Below, in pieces: positions 8,651 to 16,100 of a stretch of 45,295 nucleotides of DNA (position 1 is the stretch's first letter; the number at the start of each line of letters is the position of its first letter). Source of the DNA: Bacteroidota bacterium (GTDB lineage Bacteria; Bacteroidota; Bacteroidia; Bacteroidales; M50B96); NCBI GenBank assembly GCA_024762835.1, contig JANTGP010000005.1, forward strand, positions 1 through 45,295, written 5' to 3'. Below the pieces are notes generated by a model. That model saw only the letters and a program-made list of their open reading frames with translations. It did no database searches and had not been told where the DNA came from. The translations under genes and the position numbers were made by a program.

Positions 8651-8678
8651 AAAGGGCCGCCATAACTGACAGCCCTTT
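8651..8678 (+). terminator. Rho-independent terminator after punA
   Basis: A 7-bp stem AAAGGGC (8651-8657) / GCCCTTT (8672-8678) with a 14-base loop is followed by T-rich sequence. Confidence 0.65.
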
Positions 8679-8717
8679 TATTCATTATTATTATTATTTT
8701 AGTATGTGCATAATATC

Positions 8718-8886
8718 CTAGTTTTAAGTCAAGTATAAAGTTTCGGTTAAGACAAAGTTATTTTTTTGTGTTTTGTAAAATTAGAAAAAGTAAGCATAGC
8801 CGTAGCTATGTAAGTCTTTTTATAATGAAGCAAAAACGAAAAAGAACAAGTATTCGGGCGTAAGTTTATGCTTGACTTGACACTAG
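8718..8886. repeat. MITE-like 169-bp imperfect palindrome
   Basis: The whole segment is one long imperfect inverted repeat. The left arm is 8718-8800 and the right arm 8805-8886, meeting at CATAGC-CGTA-GCTATG (8795-8810). The outer 28 bases of the arms (CTAGTTTTAAGTCAAG... and, on the other strand, CTAGTGTCAAGTCAAG...) match at 23 of 28 positions. It has no coding capacity. The right tip (CTAG, 8883-8886) contains the stop codon of the PiT transporter, so the element abuts and probably replaced the original gene end. Copies elsewhere in the genome would prove mobility; none is seen in this window. It could also act as a 3' hairpin for the pit transcript. Confidence 0.6.
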
Positions 8887-11120
8887 TTTAATCTTTTTTC
8901 GCTAAAGTCTCTATGAGCTTTCAATAAGTTGATTGAATGCAGTAAGAAACTTCTAATTTCGTATATCAAACCAAAATAAAGCATACTGTTACGAGTCCCT
9001 GCCTCGTCTGCTTTAATCTTATTTATTTGCTCCTTTCTGAGTTTATTCAGTGTGTTCAATAGTTCTTGCTGATGCTCGATTATATTGTTTACATCCGAAT
9101 AATCATCAGCCTCAATTGCTTGAATAATGTTTGCAAATAAGTTTGAAAGTTCCGTTTGAATATATGAAAGATTTTTAATCTGATACCCACGTAATTTTTT
9201 ATGATTATTATTAACATGTTGATATGCCGGCTTAGATATAAAAGTTAAACAGTGAGCCATTTCTCTCAAATAGTCTAATACCTGAACATAATAAGGGCCT
9301 GTTTCAATTGAGTCACCTTCAAGCTTATGAATTGTTTTAAACACTTTATCTTTCAAATGCTTGGCCGTTAAGTTTAAATCTGTCACCTTATCATTGGCTT
9401 TGGCCAAAATCTTCCTGTCTTCGTTTGAAAGTCCTTGAAGTATTTGCTGAAGCACACCCGAGAAATCAGTTAAATTATCAACAATTGTGTTTGAGCACTT
9501 AATATAAATATTTTGTGATTTAATCTCAGCTTCGGCGTCTTCTGCCTCTTTCTCTGCATTTTTTGTTTTATGAAACGCATGTGTACGAATTAAAACAAAA
9601 ACAACAATAATTACGAATATTGCAAGAACATAAATCCCGCCAAAATGTAATGCAGTTGCAACAAGAAATGCAACCGAGAAAGCAATAAATGCAGTAAAAA
9701 ACCATCCACCGATAACAGCAATAACCCCTGTAATTCTATAAACAGCACTTTCGCGTCCCCATGCACGGTCGGCTAAAGATGTACCCATGGCAACCATAAA
9801 TGTAACATAAGTGGTTGATAGTGGCAATTTATATGAAGTTGCAAAAGCAATAAGTATACTTGCCACAACTAAATTTACCGAAGCACGTAACAAATCAAAT
9901 GATACAGCCTCCGAACTATCCTGCATTTCCTGAAAATGACTCTGATTGAAGCGTCTGTTAACAAAACTTGTTACAGAAGAGGGTACAACTTTATTTAATC
10001 CATTACTCATTTTTACCGATGCACGAACTAAGGAACGAGCCATAAAACTTGAACCGAAACGTTCATCAACAGCATCCTGACTACTTAAATCAATTGATGT
10101 TTTTACAACAGATTTTGATTTACGCGATAGCCACAATGTGATAACCATTATTAAACCTGCAATAATTAGATACAGGGTAGGTGTTTTTACCTTGCCTGCA
10201 AGAACAGCCATCGAGAATAAATCAGGATTGCCCGTACCCGATTCGATATAAGCTTTAAATGCTTCAAAACCGGCCAAAGGTACACCAATGAAGTTAACTA
10301 AATCATTTCCGGCAAAAGCCATTGCCAAAGCAAATGTTCCGGCTAAAACAATTATCTTAAGTATATTGACTTTTGTCAACCAATCAATTAGTTGTAAAAT
10401 AATTGTCCAAACGAAAAAGCTTACCAGCAATATTAGATTTGCGTTATTTTTTATTTGCAGCTTTAGTTCTTCATCCATAAAAGAAGCTCCTTTTGCTCCC
10501 TTTATTAAAATAAAATAAGTAATTGCTGTAATTGCTAAACCTCCATATATTGCACCAAAATATTTCATGCTTTTTTTAATATTAAAAGAAAAAGCAAGAC
10601 GTGTAAAAAACTGAACAATTGCACCAACAATAAATGCAACTACAACCGATAATAATATACCCGAAATAATTGCAAGTGCTTTGGCAGAGTTTATATATTC
10701 TTGTAATTCAAGAGCATTGGGGTCGGTATTTACTTTAATAACAGAAATTGCAACGGCTGCTCCCAGCAATTCAAATACAATTGATACCGTAGTAGATGTT
10801 GGCATTCCAAAAGTATTGAACAAATCAAGCAAAATTACATCAGTAATCATTACTGCTAAAAAAATGTACATAATTTCAGAAAACTGGAAGAACTCAGGGT
10901 GAAAAATACCCTTTCGTGCTACTTCCATCATTCCGCTTGAGAATGTTGCACCAATTAAAACTCCCAAACTGGCAATTAACATTATTGCCCAAAACGGGGC
11001 AGATTTTGAACCAATAGCAGAGTTAAGAAAATTAACAGCATCATTACTTACTCCCACTATTAAATCTGAAACTGCTAATACTATTAGCAACACAACCATG
11101 AAAATAATAATTGTATCCAT
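8883..11120 (-). CDS. Inorganic phosphate transporter, PiT family, with C-terminal PhoU-like region
   Basis: This 745-residue integral membrane protein imports phosphate with a cation. It carries the two PiT signatures: an N-terminal GVSNDAVNFLNSAIG (about 23-37) and the internal AGNDLVNFIGVPLAG repeat (about 270-285). About ten to twelve hydrophobic helices are visible. After the last helix pair (about 470-515) comes a charged cytoplasmic helical region (about 520-745) resembling PhoU-type helical bundles, a fusion common in Bacteroidetes and probably regulatory. The stop TAG lies inside the tip of the MITE-like palindrome, so the last residues may have been altered by that element. It stands alone, so a link to the PhoR/PhoB-like pair is only a suggestion. 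Confidence 0.92.
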   Translation of the reverse strand: MDTIIIFMVVLLIVLAVSDLIVGVSNDAVNFLNSAIGSKSAPFWAIMLIASLGVLIGATFSSGMMEVARKGIFHPEFFQFSEIMYIFLAVMITDVILLDLFNTFGMPTSTTVSIVFELLGAAVAISVIKVNTDPNALELQEYINSAKALAIISGILLSVVVAFIVGAIVQFFTRLAFSFNIKKSMKYFGAIYGGLAITAITYFILIKGAKGASFMDEELKLQIKNNANLILLVSFFVWTIILQLIDWLTKVNILKIIVLAGTFALAMAFAGNDLVNFIGVPLAGFEAFKAYIESGTGNPDLFSMAVLAGKVKTPTLYLIIAGLIMVITLWLSRKSKSVVKTSIDLSSQDAVDERFGSSFMARSLVRASVKMSNGLNKVVPSSVTSFVNRRFNQSHFQEMQDSSEAVSFDLLRASVNLVVASILIAFATSYKLPLSTTYVTFMVAMGTSLADRAWGRESAVYRITGVIAVIGGWFFTAFIAFSVAFLVATALHFGGIYVLAIFVIIVVFVLIRTHAFHKTKNAEKEAEDAEAEIKSQNIYIKCSNTIVDNLTDFSGVLQQILQGLSNEDRKILAKANDKVTDLNLTAKHLKDKVFKTIHKLEGDSIETGPYYVQVLDYLREMAHCLTFISKPAYQHVNNNHKKLRGYQIKNLSYIQTELSNLFANIIQAIEADDYSDVNNIIEHQQELLNTLNKLRKEQINKIKADEAGTRNSMLYFGLIYEIRSFLLHSINLLKAHRDFSEKRLN

Positions 11121-11266
11121 TTTTTTTTATTTTAAATAAATAATGAGCTAAAGATATAATCAAAATAAATATCTCAATGTTAAGTTTGAATTAATTTTTT
11201 CAACCGCTTATTAATAATTATTTTAAGCAAAATGGATAAATGTTTTTCAAATGAGTAAATTATTAT

Positions 11267-11274
11267 TATCTTTG
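11267..11274 (+). promoter_or_regulatory. Candidate -7 promoter element for the initiator tRNA
   Basis: TATCTTTG fits TAnnTTTG and lies 80 bases before the tRNA. A T-rich segment near 11242-11247 sits at a plausible -33 distance. Confidence 0.45.
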
Positions 11275-11353
11275 CAGCCGCTTAATCTAAAAGCTTTATA
11301 CATAAAAAGAATTAAGCAAAACTTAAATAAGTTCATTACATATAAAAATATAT

Positions 11354-11426
<73 letters not shown>

Positions 11427-11430
11427 CTAC

Positions 11431-11459
11431 GAAAGCCGACATAATTCGGCTTTCTTTTT
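11431..11459 (+). terminator. Rho-independent terminator of the tRNA
   Basis: A perfect 9-bp stem GAAAGCCGA (11431-11439) / TCGGCTTTC (11446-11454) with a 6-base loop is followed by TTTTT. Confidence 0.88.
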
Positions 11460-11465
11460 ATTATT

Positions 11466-11550
11466 TACCGGTAGCTTGGGGCTCATATCCGCCGCGGCGG
11501 ACGCAGGTTCAGGTTCCGTCCCTACCACTAATAAGCCGACTTTAGGCAGT
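11466..11550 (+). pseudogene. Decayed tRNA-fMet-like copy with GC-rich palindrome
   Basis: From GGTAGCT (11470) to CTACCACTA (11530) the sequence follows the 3' two-thirds of the preceding tRNA: GGTAGCT, TGGGGCTCAT, CGCAGGTTCA and a GTCCC...ACTA end, then a degraded GCCGAC...GGC terminator with T-run. The anticodon stem region is replaced by a perfect 14-bp palindrome TCCGCCGCGGCGGA (11488-11501), very GC-rich for this genome. It cannot form a normal cloverleaf. It looks like a tandem duplicate of the tRNA plus terminator that has decayed; a small structured RNA (GGTAG/CTACC closing stem) is an alternative. Confidence 0.5.
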
Positions 11551-11572
11551 TTTTTATTTACAATAATCTATA

Positions 11573-11677
11573 ATGTTTTCAGTTTACGTTTTATATTCTT
11601 CAAAATACGATAAAATATATATTGGATATACATCTAGTCTTGTACAACGATTCCTGCCTCATTTTTTAATTGTTTGA
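11573..11677 (+). pseudogene. Truncated GIY-YIG nuclease (UPF0213/YhbQ-like) fragment
   Basis: An ATG at 11573 opens 34 codons. Their product begins MFSVYVLYSSKYDKIYIGYT and continues SSLVQRFL, which is the N-terminal half of small GIY-YIG domain proteins: VYVLYS corresponds to the GIY strand, YIGYT to YIG, and the Arg in the following helix is conserved. The family is normally about 80-100 residues. Here the frame ends at TGA 11675-11677 just after the catalytic Arg helix, and nothing resembling the missing half follows. This is probably a remnant deleted at its 3' end. Confidence 0.65.
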
Positions 11678-12070
11678 ATATATGAGAACTGAGGAAGTCC
11701 TCTTTTAGTTTTATCAATAACCTATATTGAAATTACACACTTTCAATTTTGAAATTGTACCTTTTTCCTCATTCCGTACAGTTGTCGAAACACTGATACT
11801 TAAGCATCACTTTATTTCAAAAAAGCAAAAATCTCATCAAAAAATTTATTTTGTAAAAGCCAACCGTTTTATTGCTGCCACTATATTTATCAAAGCAGTA
11901 GTGACTAAAAGCATCCTTGCCCAAATGCTTCAATCAAACAGGTCTTAAGATAATTCCAAACTCCTTGTTTAAAAAACATATAGTTTTAAAAATCTTGTTA
12001 GTTTTGTAATTGTATTTTTGTAATAAACTTTTTTCAAGATTTTGTTACAAAACATTGAAAATTAAGAGAA
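11678..12070. other. Intergenic region upstream of pdxA, no supported gene
   Basis: About 390 bases lie between the GIY-YIG remnant and pdxA. A plus frame at 11727-11948 encodes 73 residues with no recognised family, and the reverse strand has only broken frames. It may be eroded DNA from an old insertion or duplication next to the tRNA. The right end holds the pdxA promoter. Confidence 0.45.
12013..12020 (+). promoter_or_regulatory. Candidate -7 promoter element of pdxA
   Basis: TATTTTTG fits TAnnTTTG, 50 bases before the pdxA ATG. A TTG about 15 bases upstream is a weak -33 candidate. Confidence 0.4.
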
Positions 12071-13147
12071 ATGAGAAAAGATAAAGTAATAGTAGGTATA
12101 AGTCAGGGCGACATAAATGGTATTGGTTACGAGGTAATAATCAAAACATTGTTAGATAATCGTATTTACGAAATATGTACTCCAATAGTTTATGGTTCGC
12201 CAAAAATTGCAGCCTATCACCGCAAAGCATTAAACATAAACAATTTCAGTTTAAACATTATAAAACATGCTTCGGAAGCAAATCTTAAGCGTGCAAACAT
12301 AATAAATTGTAATGACGAAAATGTTCGTGTTGAGCTGGGAAAATCAACCAAAACAGCCGGCGATGCAGCGTTTCAGGCTCTCGACCGTGCAGTAAGAGAT
12401 TTAAAAAACGGCGATATTGATGTTCTTGTTACAGCACCAATAAACAAAAAAAACATTCAATCCGAAGCATTTAATTACCCGGGACATACAGAGTATCTTG
12501 AAGAAAAATCTGACGAAGGTTCTGCAATCATGTTAATGGTTAGCGATGTAATGAGAGTTGGAGTTGTAGCCGGACATGTACCTGTTTTTAAGCTTTCAGA
12601 ATACATCACAAAAGATAATATTTTAAAGAAACTACGTCTGTTAAATCAAACATTGATTCAGGACTTTGGAATAAATAATCCTGTAATTGCAGTTTTTGGA
12701 TTGAACCCTCATGCAGGAGATAATGGTTTGATAGGAACAGAGGAAAATGAAATTATTATTCCTGCCATTAACACAGCAAAAGAAGAAGGGATAGTGGCAA
12801 TTGGTCCATATCCTGCTGATGGTTTTTTCGGTGCTACCGGAATAAATAAATTTGATGCAATATTGGCTATGTATCACGACCAGGGTTTAGCTCCGTTTAA
12901 AGCAATTTCCTTTAAAGATGGCGTTAATTACACCGGTGGTTTATCCTTTGTCAGAACTTCTCCTGCCCATGGCACTGCTCTTGAGATTGCAGGTAAAAAT
13001 GTGGCTTCCGAGAATTCATTCCGTCAGGCTCTTTATCTTGCTGTTGATTCTTTTAAAAAAAGAAAAGAATATTTTGAATTAAAGAAAAGCTCACTTACCA
13101 AGGATAAAGAATCAAATGTAAAAAAACAGGCAGATAAATATGTATAG
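12071..13147 (+). CDS. pdxA: 4-hydroxythreonine-4-phosphate dehydrogenase
   Basis: PdxA oxidises 4-phosphohydroxy-threonine in the DXP-dependent pyridoxal 5'-phosphate pathway. The 358-residue product shows the family motifs GISQGDINGIGYEV at the N-terminus, APINKKNI, the metal-site FPGHTEYL-like YPGHTEYLEE (His), GLNPHAGDNG with LIGTEE, MYHDQGLAPFKAI and TSPAHGTALEIAG. The length is slightly above the usual ~330 because of a lysine-rich C-terminal tail. It has its own promoter-like element and no close operon partner; the next gene is convergent. Confidence 0.96.
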   Translation: MRKDKVIVGISQGDINGIGYEVIIKTLLDNRIYEICTPIVYGSPKIAAYHRKALNINNFSLNIIKHASEANLKRANIINCNDENVRVELGKSTKTAGDAAFQALDRAVRDLKNGDIDVLVTAPINKKNIQSEAFNYPGHTEYLEEKSDEGSAIMLMVSDVMRVGVVAGHVPVFKLSEYITKDNILKKLRLLNQTLIQDFGINNPVIAVFGLNPHAGDNGLIGTEENEIIIPAINTAKEEGIVAIGPYPADGFFGATGINKFDAILAMYHDQGLAPFKAISFKDGVNYTGGLSFVRTSPAHGTALEIAGKNVASENSFRQALYLAVDSFKKRKEYFELKKSSLTKDKESNVKKQADKYV

Positions 13148-13166
13148 CTCTTTTAGTCAGGCTCTG

Positions 13167-14390
13167 TTAAAAAGCTGTAATCAATAAGTTAATATCCTGA
13201 CTTGCAATATCGAAGTAATTTCCGATAAAATTATTTGTTAAAATACCTTTGTATAAATAAATTCCTTTTCTTAACCCCTCATCTTCACGAATTAATGAAG
13301 CTATTCCGCCCGAATCTCCAATTCTGCTTAATATTGGAGCAAAAATATTGCTTAATGCATAGGATGCTGTACGTGCAACCGAAGATGCAATATTAGGAAC
13401 ACAATAGTGAACTATTCCATGTTTAACAAAAACAGGCTTATCGTGTGAAGTAAGTCTTGAGGTCTCGAAACAACCACCCTGATCAATACTAATATCAATA
13501 ATAACAGCTCCTTTCTTCATTTGCATAAGCATATCTTCGGTTACTATATAGCCCGATTTGTGCTCCATAAGATTAACTGCACCAATAACAACGTCTGCTG
13601 TTCTTAGTGAGTTTGACAATATGTTTGGCTGAAGAATGGACGAAAAAACATGCTGACTAACACTTTGTTGCAAATTCTTTAAACGAAAAACCGAGTTGTC
13701 AAATATTTTAACCAAAGCACCTAAGCCCAGGGCTGTTTTTGCTGCATATTCACCGGCAGTTCCGGCACCAATAATTACAACCTCCGATGGATTTACTCCT
13801 GTAATACTTCCAAGGATTTTTCCCATGCCAATTTTCTCGTTACTTAAATATTCCGAAGCAATAAGTATAGACATACGTCCGGTTATCTCACTCATCGAAC
13901 GCATTACGGGAAGACAATTATCGTTATCTGTCAAAAGCTCAAAGGCTAAAGCAGTAAGCTTTTTTTTCATCAATAAACGTATCTCTTCATTTGTTAATAT
14001 ACCTATATTTAAGGCCGAAATAACCAGCTGGTTTCCTTTTAGCAACTCAATCTCTTCTTTGTTAAAAGGCAAAATTTTCAGTACAACATCAGCTTGAAAA
14101 ACTTCTTCTCGTTGTTTTGTGATTATCGCTCCAGCGTCGCTAAACGACATATCTGTGAAGTTTGCATCTAAGCCCGCACCTTCTTCTACAATTACCTTGT
14201 GCCCGTTCTTTGCAAGTACCTCAACAGATAATGGAGTGATAGCTATTCGCTTTTCATTTTTATCTCTCTCTTTGGGTATGCCTATGCTTATTTGCTTTCT
14301 TTTCTTTTTTACTTCTAACATTTCCTCTTGAGGGAGAAGATTTTTATGAAAGATAGTAACAGTTTGCTGAGATTTTTCTTGTCTTGTCAT
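13167..14390 (-). CDS. ald: Alanine dehydrogenase
   Basis: The product (407 residues) belongs to the alanine dehydrogenase / transhydrogenase alpha-subunit N-terminal family, which converts L-alanine and NAD+ to pyruvate and ammonia. It has the N-terminal GIPKERDKNEKRIAITP, KILPF and ALNIG segments of the substrate domain. The NAD-binding Rossmann motif is VVIIGAGTAGEYAA, with the adenosine-ribose acidic residue at KIFDN. The catalytic His/Asp region is around LMEHKSGYIVTEDML and IDISIDQGGCFETS. A non-conserved leader of about 30 residues precedes the domain; a start at the internal ATG of MLEVKKKRKQ (codon 24) is possible. Confusion with PntA is unlikely because no transmembrane segment follows. 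Confidence 0.88.
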   Translation of the reverse strand: MTRQEKSQQTVTIFHKNLLPQEEMLEVKKKRKQISIGIPKERDKNEKRIAITPLSVEVLAKNGHKVIVEEGAGLDANFTDMSFSDAGAIITKQREEVFQADVVLKILPFNKEEIELLKGNQLVISALNIGILTNEEIRLLMKKKLTALAFELLTDNDNCLPVMRSMSEITGRMSILIASEYLSNEKIGMGKILGSITGVNPSEVVIIGAGTAGEYAAKTALGLGALVKIFDNSVFRLKNLQQSVSQHVFSSILQPNILSNSLRTADVVIGAVNLMEHKSGYIVTEDMLMQMKKGAVIIDISIDQGGCFETSRLTSHDKPVFVKHGIVHYCVPNIASSVARTASYALSNIFAPILSRIGDSGGIASLIREDEGLRKGIYLYKGILTNNFIGNYFDIASQDINLLITAF

Positions 14391-14518
14391 AGCTAAAAAA
14401 AGAATTCATTTATGGTAAAATTACATAATATTAAGCAATAAAAAAAGGCTGGCAGCCAAATTTTACACAATTAAGCTGTCAATTAATTATTTAATAATTA
14501 CAAATTCTAAAAAAATAC

Positions 14519-14526
14519 TATATTTG
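14519..14526 (+). promoter_or_regulatory. Candidate -7 promoter element of the lipoprotein gene
   Basis: TATATTTG fits TAnnTTTG, 43 bases before the ATG at 14569. It covers the TTG at 14524 that would otherwise be a possible start, which argues for the later ATG. Confidence 0.5.
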
Positions 14527-14568
14527 CCCACGAATAATGATATTATTAACCTATATAAAACTAATACA

Positions 14569-15114
14569 ATGAAAAACAGAATTACCAAATTAAGCTTATT
14601 TCTATTAGTAGGAATTTTGGCAATTACCGGATGTAAGAAGGGTGCAAACGATCCATTTTTATCACTACTTTCACGAGATGCAAGAATTACAGGAACATGG
14701 AAATTATCAGCTGAGGATTACACAAGAATTACGACTTATGCTTCGAGTGGGACAACATCTTCCTCTACAGTAACAAACAGTTACGATGGAAATATTATGA
14801 CAGTTGTTACACCTGCCGGAACAACAACTTATTCTTACTCATGGACAATTACTATTGATAAAGATGGTACCTATAGCATGACTAAAATTGAAGATGGAAC
14901 TCAAGATGATTACACCGGAAATTGGTGGTGGCTTGAAGATACAAAAGACAAAACACGTATTGCTTTTGATGATGATGTTGAGTCATATCTCATCGACCAG
15001 CTAAAAAACAAAGAAATGGTTCTTACACAGAATACTTCTTATAAAACAACTAATACTGCAAATGATTATTCTGAAACTGTAATTACTTCTACATTTACAT
15101 TTACAAAAGAATAA
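14569..15114 (+). CDS. Lipocalin-like lipoprotein
   Basis: Starting at the ATG at 14569 gives 181 residues with a lipoprotein signal (LAITGC lipobox, Cys about 22). The mature part begins with ITGTWKLSAEDY, the opening strand motif (G-x-W) of lipocalin-like domains common in Bacteroidetes lipoproteins. The middle is rich in Thr, Ser and Tyr in alternating beta-strand patterns (DGNIMTVVTPAGTTTYSYSW). Its ligand and role are unknown. It is a single gene between a divergent alanine dehydrogenase and a strong terminator at 15137-15165. Confidence 0.75.
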   Translation: MKNRITKLSLFLLVGILAITGCKKGANDPFLSLLSRDARITGTWKLSAEDYTRITTYASSGTTSSSTVTNSYDGNIMTVVTPAGTTTYSYSWTITIDKDGTYSMTKIEDGTQDDYTGNWWWLEDTKDKTRIAFDDDVESYLIDQLKNKEMVLTQNTSYKTTNTANDYSETVITSTFTFTKE

Positions 15115-15136
15115 GGATTTAATTTATCACATATTT

Positions 15137-15166
15137 AAAAAGCCCGGTCAATGATCGGGCTTTTTT
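15137..15166 (+). terminator. Strong rho-independent terminator
   Basis: A 10-bp stem AAAAAGCCCG (15137-15146) / CGGGCTTTTT (15156-15165) with a short loop ends in a T-run. It can act on both strands, serving the lipoprotein gene and the convergent leucine-rich-repeat gene. Confidence 0.9.
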
Positions 15167-15226
15167 GTTTTATCTTTCTAGGAAATTCATTCTATCTGTT
15201 TCTTGAAAGGTATTATCAGAACCATC

Positions 15227-16060
15227 CTATAATAAATTCACATTAGGGAAAGTGTCTTTCAGATATTTAATGTTTTTTTCAGTAAGCAGGTTCTCGTCTA
15301 AACGCAAAATGCTTAGTGAGGGCAAATCCTTAAAATAACCGGGGATATCTTCTATATTATTGCTTCTTAAATCAAGGTTTCTAAGCATTTGCAAGTGACT
15401 CAACTCTTTGGGGATGCTTGTAAAATTACAACTACGCAATGATAACTCTGTGAGATGTTGTAGTTTACTAAAACTATTAGGCAACGAAGTTAGCTTAGTA
15501 TTTACCATATAAAGTTTCTTGAGATTTGTAAGCTCCCCAAACTCTTCTGGTAATACAAGGCCTTTGTTATTTCCAATATTTATTATTTCTAATTTCTTCA
15601 ATTTCTTAATTTCAGCCGGTAGAGTTTTCAATTGATTACAAAATAAATCCAAGTTCTCCAGATTCTTCAATTTTCCTATTCCGGCAGGAAGCTCTTTAAG
15701 CTGAAGCTTGCTTATGCTTAGCACTTTAAGATTTTTCAGTTGCCAAAGCTCATCGGGTAAAACTAATTGTTGATTTCTCTTCAGTTTTAACACCTCAAGA
15801 TTTTTTAGCTTTTTAATTTCGGCCGGTAATTTCTTAAGTTTATTTTGCTCAAGATTTAAATAAATTAAGTTTTTCAATTTTCCAATATCCGAAGATAACT
15901 CAGTTAAGTTTTGGATACTTAAATCTAATTTATAAACTTCAAGTGGATTTTTTAAAGCCTCCTCGAGAGAGGTATACTTTTTTGCCTTCTCATGAGTTTG
16001 GGAATAACTATTTAAACTTCCCAACATTAGAATGCCAATAAATAAGACCAGGTTTTTCAT
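15227..16060 (-). CDS. Exported leucine-rich repeat protein
   Basis: The product is 277 residues from the ATG at 16060; a TTG at 16063 is directly before it. After a signal peptide (LVLFIGILMLGSLNSYSQ) it consists of about nine leucine-rich repeats of 22-24 residues with the pattern LPxEIxxLKNLxxLxLxxNxL, e.g. KLKNLENLDLFCNQLKTLP. Such solenoids bind proteins, and no enzyme domain is attached. It lies 37 bases after a TlpA-like gene on the same strand, with its own -7-like TAACTTTG (16100-16093) across the end of that gene, so it may be transcribed both ways. Confidence 0.87.
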   Translation of the reverse strand: MKNLVLFIGILMLGSLNSYSQTHEKAKKYTSLEEALKNPLEVYKLDLSIQNLTELSSDIGKLKNLIYLNLEQNKLKKLPAEIKKLKNLEVLKLKRNQQLVLPDELWQLKNLKVLSISKLQLKELPAGIGKLKNLENLDLFCNQLKTLPAEIKKLKKLEIINIGNNKGLVLPEEFGELTNLKKLYMVNTKLTSLPNSFSKLQHLTELSLRSCNFTSIPKELSHLQMLRNLDLRSNNIEDIPGYFKDLPSLSILRLDENLLTEKNIKYLKDTFPNVNLL

Positions 16061-16092
16061 CAAGTATTTAATTAGTTTGTGATAATAAATGT

Positions 16093-16100
16093 CAAAGTTA
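16093..16100 (-). promoter_or_regulatory. Candidate internal -7 promoter element of the LRR gene
   Basis: Minus strand TAACTTTG fits TAnnTTTG and lies 33 bases upstream of the LRR ATG, overlapping the last bases of the upstream gene. Confidence 0.4.

Noticed and set aside
11727-11948. Plus frame of 73 codons downstream of the GIY-YIG remnant
   Set aside because: No family recognised on either strand; transposase remnant was considered but no motif supports it.
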